DNA of 64,000 bases from Ruminococcus flavefaciens (GTDB lineage Bacteria; Bacillota; Clostridia; Oscillospirales; Ruminococcaceae), in NCBI GenBank assembly GCA_902760805.1, contig CACWHY010000005.1:101792-165791 (forward strand), in the 5' to 3' direction. The notes beneath the pieces are model-generated. The model saw nothing but the letters and a program-made list of their open reading frames with translations. It was not told where the DNA came from and did no database searches. Position 1 is the first letter of the stretch. Every line of letters begins with the position of its first letter. Made by a program: the position numbers and the translations under genes. Of the stretch, positions 58,552 to 64,000 are shown one piece after another.

Positions 58552-60900
58552 TTACTCGATAGAAGCCGTATCGCTGGCCTTGATGGTCCTTGTGTAGAGT
58601 GCTGTCAGCAGCGCTCCCACAACTGTAACTGTGATGAGGATCGCCGGGAATATCAGGAAGATCTCCAGCGGATCGATAGCGCACTTTATGTCTGAAACAT
58701 CACCTATCAGCAGACAGATCTTGCTGAACATGAAGTTGCCCAGAGGCATGATGACTGCCAGTCCCAAAAGCACCGCAGCTGCTGCGATCAGGCCAAATCT
58801 CAGGGTGTGCTGAGCGATCATGCTGCCGTTTGAAACGCCCATGGCCTTCATGAGAGCGATCTCGCTCTTCTCCTTGGAGATGAAGCTGCGCTCCATGAGG
58901 ACTACGATCAGAGCTGTTACCACGATAGTCAGGATCATGATCATCTTCTTGATCGAATTCAGCGTGTCGGAAACTCCTGTCATGTTCTTGATCATCTCAG
59001 AGGTGGTGAGGATCTTGTCTGTGTCGTAGATCTCGTTCAATTTGTCGATATTGCTGCGGATAGTCTCCTTGTCCGGAGCTCCGTCGAAGTGTATCGCAAC
59101 GCCCATTGTGCCGGCTGCGGGCATATTTCCGTAGTCAAACTTGTCAGAGAGGATCGCTCCATTGGTATAGAAGCCTGAAAACCTTCCTGTAATGATGAGC
59201 TCACGCTGCTCCCCATTTATATCCATGGTAACTCTGTCGCCCACCTTTGCGTCAAGGCTTTTCAGCGTGCTGATAGTGACCACCATCTCGTCCGCCTTCA
59301 TTGGAGCATATCCCTCGTCCATGCGGAGGTATCCCGCCGTAGTCCTAATAGGGAGCATACAGGTGAGCTTAGCCTCCTTATCGCCGTGTTTTGTTCTTAA
59401 TTGCATAACGTTCATCATTGTGCATTTACCAGGCATACCGTTTTCCTTCAGCTTATCCTCCATATCCTCAAGGAAGGGCTCGGCCTTTGTCTGATCCATC
59501 ATCACATCGCCAAGATCCTCTGTATCAAAGTAGAATGCCTCACTTTCAGGAAGGGCAAACAGCCACAGGATCTTCTCGCTTTTCAGGGTGACTGCGAAGT
59601 TGGACATTAGCATCATCATGAGCATACACAGGGTGAAGATCACTGTGATGATGCCGTAGTTTTTGGGTGAGCTGAGCACATCGTTCACTGCCATGAACTG
59701 TGTGGAGGGCAGCTTTGAGCGGCTCAGTTTCAGTATGCTCTTCTTGTGGAAACGCTCGCCGGTCTGTCCGCTGCGTACAGCGTCGATCGGTGAGAGCTTC
59801 TTGACCTTCCGTGTGCAGGTGTAGCAGAAAAAGATTATCAGTGCGACTACTGCTACTGAGCTGAGAAGTCCGATGAAGCTGGTATTGTCGTTTTTGATGA
59901 CCATGTTTTTGGAAATGCTCTTCATCATCAGTCCGCTGAGAGGGATCGATAATACAGCTCCGATCAAAGCTCCGATGACCGAGATCGCAAGGTACTTCAC
60001 AAGGTAGAGAGCTCGTATGCTGCCGTTGCTTATCCCCACGGCCTTCATAACGCCGATCTCACGGAATTCCTCGCTGATCGTGAAGCCGATAGTAAATCTC
60101 AGCACAACAAAGGCTGTGATCATCAGGAGCACGCTGATCGCCATCATGATGTATGCAACGATCATATCATAAAGGTAAATGCTCTTGAAATCCTGTCTTG
60201 TACCAACACTGATATAATCATAATCCTTGGCAATGTCCCTAATAGCCTGGATATCTGTGGAATCAACAAAAAGTGCCTCGAAGTAGATCTTGTTGAGCGA
60301 CTCCTTGTCAGCCACCGCATCGTAGTCCTCGTTGGAAAAGAGAAGCATGGGACCTGATGCGCTGTCTGAGCTGGAAAGTGCATCCTTCAACCTGCCCATG
60401 TATTTCAGATCCAGCTGAACATCATCCACCTCCATTTTGAACTGATCCCCGATCTTCAGGTCCATATCCTGACTGAACGGAGCAGTCGCATAGAAGCAGC
60501 CCTTTTCAACGTCTGTGATAACATCGTTGTTCTCATCGAAATACTTTATGGCCATTTCATCCTCACTCATGATACAGGCCGGATTGAAGAAATTGTTCAT
60601 GGGCTTTCCCTTGTAGATGAACACTTTTGAGCTCATAACGGCGTGCCAATGCTCCGTCTTTACACTGCTGACAGAGGGCAGCGCACGGATACGGTCCTCG
60701 GCATCGCATTTCTCCTGTATCTGCACAACAGCATCCGGCACTTCTGCAAGTTCAAAATACTGATCGATACCGCCGTTCACTGCAATGATGTTGTTGATGC
60801 TGGCTGCCGCAAACATGGCGCTCAGCACTACGAACAGCAGCAGGATAACGTTCATGGTCTTTTTTCGTCTTAGGTCCTTTTTAAGAATTCTCCAAAACAT
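58552..60900 (-). CDS. FtsX-like ABC transporter permease
   Basis: A 782-residue permease with two FtsX domains. The N-terminal helix (about 16-38) and a large extracytoplasmic MacB-type domain (about 40-245) are followed by three helices (EFREIGVMKAVG is the cytoplasmic coupling motif). A further helix, a second extracytoplasmic domain and three C-terminal helices with the repeat motif SEIALMKAMGVS follow. The ATG at 60900 is preferred because GAGG lies seven bases upstream; the in-frame ATG two codons earlier is too close. First gene of the ABC-DUF4097 operon. Confidence 0.93.
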   Translation of the reverse strand: MFWRILKKDLRRKKTMNVILLLFVVLSAMFAAASINNIIAVNGGIDQYFELAEVPDAVVQIQEKCDAEDRIRALPSVSSVKTEHWHAVMSSKVFIYKGKPMNNFFNPACIMSEDEMAIKYFDENNDVITDVEKGCFYATAPFSQDMDLKIGDQFKMEVDDVQLDLKYMGRLKDALSSSDSASGPMLLFSNEDYDAVADKESLNKIYFEALFVDSTDIQAIRDIAKDYDYISVGTRQDFKSIYLYDMIVAYIMMAISVLLMITAFVVLRFTIGFTISEEFREIGVMKAVGISNGSIRALYLVKYLAISVIGALIGAVLSIPLSGLMMKSISKNMVIKNDNTSFIGLLSSVAVVALIIFFCYTCTRKVKKLSPIDAVRSGQTGERFHKKSILKLSRSKLPSTQFMAVNDVLSSPKNYGIITVIFTLCMLMMMLMSNFAVTLKSEKILWLFALPESEAFYFDTEDLGDVMMDQTKAEPFLEDMEDKLKENGMPGKCTMMNVMQLRTKHGDKEAKLTCMLPIRTTAGYLRMDEGYAPMKADEMVVTISTLKSLDAKVGDRVTMDINGEQRELIITGRFSGFYTNGAILSDKFDYGNMPAAGTMGVAIHFDGAPDKETIRSNIDKLNEIYDTDKILTTSEMIKNMTGVSDTLNSIKKMIMILTIVVTALIVVLMERSFISKEKSEIALMKAMGVSNGSMIAQHTLRFGLIAAAAVLLGLAVIMPLGNFMFSKICLLIGDVSDIKCAIDPLEIFLIFPAILITVTVVGALLTALYTRTIKASDTASIE

Positions 60901-60941
60901 GATCATACCTCATTTCGTCCAGTGGTTTTCTCTATGCTCAG

Positions 60942-60947
60942 ATTATA
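60942..60947 (-). promoter_or_regulatory. Extended -10 box of the ABC exporter operon
   Basis: TGG-TATAAT on the minus strand without a convincing -35 hexamer at 17 bp, which fits activator control, for example by the neighbouring response regulator. Confidence 0.5.
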
Positions 60948-61028
60948 CCACGGATATTCTTAACAAGTCCTTAACTTTTGTAAGAAATTGAAAAACGGCT
61001 GTTTTTCGGGAAATTTCACAGCTGGGAC

Positions 61029-61057
61029 TTGACAATTTCCCCTCCTGAGATTATAAT
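61029..61057 (+). promoter_or_regulatory. Promoter of the EamA transporter gene
   Basis: TTGACA (61029-61034), 17-bp spacer, TATAAT (61052-61057). Confidence 0.85.
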
Positions 61058-61089
61058 ACTAAAGGGTTATTCTTATTGATGGAAGTGAA

Positions 61090-62055
61090 ATGATGAACAC
61101 TCACAGAAAAAACGCCCTGATCTTCCTTGGGGCATTTGTCTGCTGCTTTCTATGGGGGAGCGCCTTCCCCGGGATCAAGATCGGCTACAGCCTTTGGGGG
61201 ATCTCCGGCGATGACACCTGGCAGATCATACGCTTTGCCGGGATCAGGTTTTTCCTTGCAGGAGCTCTGGTGATCGCTTTTGCCAGCCTCATGCGGCGCA
61301 GACTCCTTCTCCCGGAGAAAAATGAGCTGGGCAAGATCGCATTCCTAAGCCTTTTTCAGACCGTTGGCCAGTACATACTCTTCTACCTGGGACTTGCCCA
61401 CACCACCGGCGTGAATTCGGCTGTGGTGGACTCGCTGACCTCATTCTTTGCAATCATAGTGGCAAGTCTCTTCATGAAAATGGAACGGCTAACTCCCCGA
61501 AAAATAGCCGGATGTGTCCTGGGCTTTGCAGGAGTTCTCCTCATAAACCTGTCAGCGGAGGGCTTTTCCTTCCGGCCCCTGGGCGACGGAATGGTGGCAC
61601 TTTCGGCACTGTGCTACGGTATTTCCTCCTCGCTGATCAAGAAATACTCCGCAAACCACGATACCGTGCTTTTCAGCGGCTATCAGTTCATGATTGGCGG
61701 AGTTGCAATGACCATTGTGGGTCAGGCTGGAACGGCGCTCTCCGGAGAGCCCTCCGCCGCAGTCACTGCGCCCCTTGGCGCCGCCGGGATCCTGCTCTAC
61801 CTTGCCCTGGTCTCAAGCGTGGCCTACACCCTTTGGGGGATCTTGCTCAAAACCAGCGATGTATCAAAGATCTCCATATTCGGCTTCATGAATCCTGTGA
61901 TCGGTGTGATCCTGTCCGCCCTTCTCCTTGGGGAAGCCGGTGAGCTGGGACTGAAGCACGCCGGAGCTCTTCTGCTGATCTGCGCCGGGATAGTTGCAGT
62001 AAATCTTTCCCCGAAAAAAGTTTTTCATAAGAAAATCGCAAAAATTACGTTGTAA
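61090..62055 (+). CDS. DMT-superfamily transporter (two EamA domains)
   Basis: A 321-residue membrane protein with ten predicted helices in two EamA repeats. FLWGSAFPGIKIGYSL and RFFLAGALV mark the first; LSALCYGISSSLIKKYS and SVAYTLWGILLKTSDVSKISIFGFMNPVIGVILSALLLGE mark the second. EamA proteins export metabolites or amino acids; the substrate is unknown. Tandem ATGs (61090, 61093) both lie near GGAAGTGA, so the start is uncertain by one residue. The next gene's promoter overlaps its stop codon. Confidence 0.93.
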   Translation: MMNTHRKNALIFLGAFVCCFLWGSAFPGIKIGYSLWGISGDDTWQIIRFAGIRFFLAGALVIAFASLMRRRLLLPEKNELGKIAFLSLFQTVGQYILFYLGLAHTTGVNSAVVDSLTSFFAIIVASLFMKMERLTPRKIAGCVLGFAGVLLINLSAEGFSFRPLGDGMVALSALCYGISSSLIKKYSANHDTVLFSGYQFMIGGVAMTIVGQAGTALSGEPSAAVTAPLGAAGILLYLALVSSVAYTLWGILLKTSDVSKISIFGFMNPVIGVILSALLLGEAGELGLKHAGALLLICAGIVAVNLSPKKVFHKKIAKITL

Positions 62056-62078
62056 TTCTAACTCGCTCATGGTATAAT
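62050..62078 (+). promoter_or_regulatory. Promoter of the lysozyme-like dockerin gene, overlapping a stop codon
   Basis: TTGTAA (62050-62055), 17-bp spacer, TATAAT (62073-62078) with TGG before it. The -35 box contains the TAA of the EamA gene. Confidence 0.75.
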
Positions 62079-62101
62079 TAAGAAAAAAGGAGGAAAGCCT
62101 T

Positions 62102-63232
62102 ATGATATACAAAAAGTTTATCTCATCAGCAATTTCTGCCGCAATGATCCTGGGAGCCACCGCTATGCCGGCTTCTGCGGCCACTATAGGTGCTCCAGAT
62201 CTGAACATCTCCGAAAACAAAGGCGAATACGACTACGCCGGAACTGAATGCGAGCCAGCCCACGATACCTCCCGAGATGTGCAGACTCAGGGCGTTGGCA
62301 ACCCATTTAATTACGGCGAGAGGAACACTCCCGCTGACGCTACCGAGGAGGAGATCCGTGCCATCAACCACAAGATGACTGTTCAGGAAGTAAAATACGC
62401 TCTGTATAAAGAGATCGACGAGCACTGGGAGCTGATCTCTACCCGTCTTGGCCAGCCTGAGCGTGAGAAGGTCTACGCCCTCTTCCTGGGACTTGGCACA
62501 AGAGAGTCCACCCTTGGCGGAAACGGCGACGGCGCTGACCTCGAAACTGCCCAGATGGACGGCTTCGGAGTGAATTCAGCCCACGCTTACGGCACATTGC
62601 AGACAGCTGTTACGGCCTTTGCCGACTGCGACCCAACATTCATGAAGGAGGACAACGTGCCTGAGATGTTCCAGTATTCCTTCACGCCAGAGAATTTCTA
62701 CGATGCCATAATTTCCAACCATATGGGCATCCGAAAGATCCTGCATTTCGCCGAATGGTGCATAAACGAGCACCACATGACCGGCTATCAGGTCATCAGA
62801 AACAGTCTCAAGGGCTTCAATACGGGCTGGTGCAACATGGCCGAGGACGACGGCGCTTACCGAACTTACGCCGACGAGATCTGCGCAATGGCTCAGTTCT
62901 ACTACAACGAGGGACACCTTTACGACAACGTTTTCACCTGGACTGAATCGCCGGCAGCCGCTCCCTATCGTACCGACAACAGGTGGGACTGGTGGGGCGA
63001 TACAGAGCCAAGTATGGCGCCTATCGAGGAGAAGTCCGCCGTTCCCGGAGACATCAACGACGACGGAGCTGCTAACATTGCCGATGCAGTTCTGCTGCAA
63101 AAATGGCTCCTCGCAGATCCTGATACCACGCTTCCGAAATGGGAGAACGGAGATCTTTGCCAGGATCAGCGCCTTAATGTCTACGACCTGATACTTCTGA
63201 AGGATCTCATTTCAGAAAACGGAGAGATATAA
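62102..63232 (+). CDS. Secreted dockerin protein with lysozyme/lytic-transglycosylase-like core
   Basis: A 376-residue secreted protein. A signal peptide (cleavage near residue 27) and a variable region (28-85) precede a helical domain (about 90-285). There, LGLGTRESTLGG followed by AHAYGTLQTAV recalls the ES...A-x-G-x-x-Q layout of lytic transglycosylases and goose-type lysozymes. The Glu of RES is the candidate catalytic acid. The dockerin (about 313-376) differs from the other four in the window: GDINDDGAANIADAVLLQKWLL and NGDLCQDQRLNVYDLILLKDLI, so it may bind a different cohesin. AAGGAGGAAAGCCTT precedes the ATG. The fold assignment is tentative; the dockerin and export signal are clear. 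Confidence 0.85.
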   Translation: MIYKKFISSAISAAMILGATAMPASAATIGAPDLNISENKGEYDYAGTECEPAHDTSRDVQTQGVGNPFNYGERNTPADATEEEIRAINHKMTVQEVKYALYKEIDEHWELISTRLGQPEREKVYALFLGLGTRESTLGGNGDGADLETAQMDGFGVNSAHAYGTLQTAVTAFADCDPTFMKEDNVPEMFQYSFTPENFYDAIISNHMGIRKILHFAEWCINEHHMTGYQVIRNSLKGFNTGWCNMAEDDGAYRTYADEICAMAQFYYNEGHLYDNVFTWTESPAAAPYRTDNRWDWWGDTEPSMAPIEEKSAVPGDINDDGAANIADAVLLQKWLLADPDTTLPKWENGDLCQDQRLNVYDLILLKDLISENGEI

Positions 63233-63293
63233 ATATAAGGGCAGATCCGAGTTGTTCCCTTATGTGGAAAGCATTATCAAGGATCCACCCTGC

Positions 63294-63330
63294 AAAAAAC
63301 AGGCAGCCAACAATTGACTGCCTGTTTTTA
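63294..63330. terminator. Terminator after the lysozyme-like gene
   Basis: ACAGGCAG/CTGCCTGT (63299-63306, 63318-63325) with an A-run before and TTTTTA after. It also serves the convergent peptide gene. Confidence 0.87.
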
Positions 63331-63339
63331 TGTGTTCTG

Positions 63340-63438
63340 TTACTCACCAAGTTCGGGAGTCTGATTACTTGAGGTTATAACGTCCTCGCTGTCGAACTCA
63401 ACTATCTCCATTTCAGGAGCTGTATACTTTTCTTTCAT
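63340..63438 (-). CDS. 32-residue precursor-like small peptide
   Basis: A short gene with an excellent ribosome site (AGGAGG, six bases before ATG). The peptide begins MKEKYTAPEMEIVEFDSED and ends in a short Ser/Thr/Asn/Gln-rich part closing with Glu-Leu-Gly-Glu. An acidic leader with a Glu-Phe-x-x-Glu-Asp-Val-Ile-Thr pattern followed by a polar tail recalls small peptides of clostridial and ruminococcal genomes thought to be ribosomal-peptide precursors. No modifying enzyme is encoded in the window, so the precursor role is tentative. It lies 20 bp after the truncated gene fragment and ends at a terminator. Confidence 0.65.
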   Translation of the reverse strand: MKEKYTAPEMEIVEFDSEDVITSSNQTPELGE

Positions 63439-63458
63439 TGTGATCCTCCTAATCTAAA

Positions 63459-63735
63459 TTACAGGCTTATCTTATACGCCTTAGCAGCGTCTGCGTAAAC
63501 GCAGAGTGCCTTTGAGAGATCCCAAAGAGCCTGGTCGGTAGTCTTTTTCAGTGCAAGAACGCTGTAGGACAATGCGCTGAACTTTAATTCATCATCACCG
63601 ATAACAAGTACAAACTCTTCGCTGAGCTTGTCTGCTGAAATGTTGGAGATCTCGAAATAGGACTTGCCGCCCTTGGTTATCTTAGTTAAAAGAGCTTCGC
63701 CGTAATTCAGATTAGCCTGCTGAGCATCGTTGGAT
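63459..63735 (-). pseudogene. C-terminal fragment of a larger protein, 5' end missing
   Basis: An open frame of about 90 codons encodes a coherent C-terminal region (YGEALLTKITKGGKSYFEIS, VLVIGDDELKFSAL, YADAAKAYKISL) ending in TAA at 63459-63461. Upstream it has an in-frame TGA at about 63734-63736 and no ATG, GTG or TTG with a ribosome site. The terminator of the tRNA lies directly beyond. It looks like the remnant of a surface or secreted protein cut off by a rearrangement, or an assembly join, next to the rRNA operon. Confidence 0.7.
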
Positions 63736-63753
63736 CAGGTCTGTCATTTAGAC

Positions 63754-63787
63754 GCAAAAAAGCAGCCCATATAAGGACTGCTTTTTG
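63754..63787 (-). terminator. Terminator of the 5S-tRNA transcript
   Basis: AAAAAGCAG and CTGCTTTTTT arms with a 12-nt interior (63755-63786). The T-run follows on the minus strand. Confidence 0.85.
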
Positions 63788-63862
63788 GTGGGCCATTAGG
63801 GACTCGAACCCCAGACCGTCCGGTTATGAGCCGGATGCTCTAACCAACTGAGCTAATGGCCC
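63786..63862 (-). tRNA. tRNA with CAU anticodon, probably tRNA-Ile2 (or elongator tRNA-Met)
   Basis: A complete 77-nt tRNA with encoded CCA. The acceptor stem is GGGCCAT/ATGGCCC. The D-arm includes GCTCAGTTGGTTAGAGC, the anticodon arm TCCGGCTCATAACCGGA has CAT, and the T-arm is GGGGTTCGAGTCCC. The TTAGCTCAG, CGGCTCATAACCG and CGGTC pattern matches the lysidine-modified isoleucine tRNA better than elongator methionine tRNA, but sequence alone does not settle it. It follows 5S rRNA in the rRNA operon. Confidence 0.93.
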
Positions 63863-63863
63863 G

Positions 63864-63901
63864 ATATAAATAAACGGAAGCCTTGCGACTTCCGTTTATA
63901 T
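63864..63901 (-). other. Processing hairpin between 5S rRNA and tRNA
   Basis: GATATAAA and AACGGAAG with CTTCCGTT and TATATC form a long, AT-flanked stem without a T-run. It probably serves RNA processing between the two mature RNAs. Confidence 0.6.
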
Positions 63902-63903
63902 CT

Positions 63904-64000
<97 letters not shown>

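Overview
The window looks like a chromosomal segment of a cellulosome-producing Ruminococcus (Bacillota, Oscillospiraceae). The GC-rich look, a human-gut R. champanellensis-like relative and the exact species are inference. The main support is five secreted proteins that end in type-I dockerins: two GH5 enzymes, a CBM22-CBM22-GH10-CBM9 xylanase, a DUF4874/DUF4832 protein and a lysozyme-like protein. No cohesin or scaffoldin gene is present. Most promoters are close to TTGACA-N17-TATAAT, TGGTATAAT -10 regions recur, and several genes start with TTG.

Region 1-5 kb (minus strand) holds the start of ribD behind an FMN riboswitch. Next to it is a capsule/exopolysaccharide control operon: BY-kinase, PHP-type phosphatase and a FlaA1/CapD-like dehydratase. 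At 5.3-8.4 kb a DtxR/MntR-like repressor, a MurL-like epimerase and a MurD2-like ligase form a tight, overlapping operon. From 8.5 to 24 kb the content is mostly housekeeping: FBP aldolase, a cellulosomal GH5, a two-component system, an EAL phosphodiesterase, PFK, GreA, LysS, a YdbC/PC4-like protein and zinc-ribbon membrane proteins. From 24 to 37.8 kb lie a small alarmone synthetase, a GH2 enzyme, a TPM lipoprotein, Ogg, an AraC regulator, flavodoxin, DUF2325, a ZIP transporter operon, a rhodanese lipoprotein and a two-gene SufC-SufB (minimal SUF) operon. Three GTTAG-N6-CTAAC palindromes sit at the DUF2325 and ZIP promoters and suggest a metal regulon.

From 37.8 to 53.8 kb the accessory content rises. 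It includes the GH10 xylanase, a glycerol-1-phosphate dehydrogenase/HAD pair, a second GH5 and a large sensor-regulator whose AraC-type DNA-binding domain is cut by an in-frame TGA. It also includes an aldo/keto reductase operon, a dockerin protein of unknown activity, and a three-hairpin intergenic repeat whose copies show compensatory base changes.

At 53.85-55.04 kb there is a retron: a promoter, an msr-msd RNA with 15-bp a1/a2 arms and a long msd hairpin, and a retron reverse transcriptase with NASPH, YCDD and VTG motifs. No effector gene lies next to it. From 55 to 61 kb is a two-component system beside a DUF4097 lipoprotein and an FtsX-type ABC exporter, a typical envelope-stress or peptide-resistance module. 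The right end has an EamA transporter, the lysozyme-like dockerin protein, a 32-residue precursor-like peptide behind a decapitated gene fragment, then tRNA(CAU) and the 3' part of 5S rRNA, all three read leftward.
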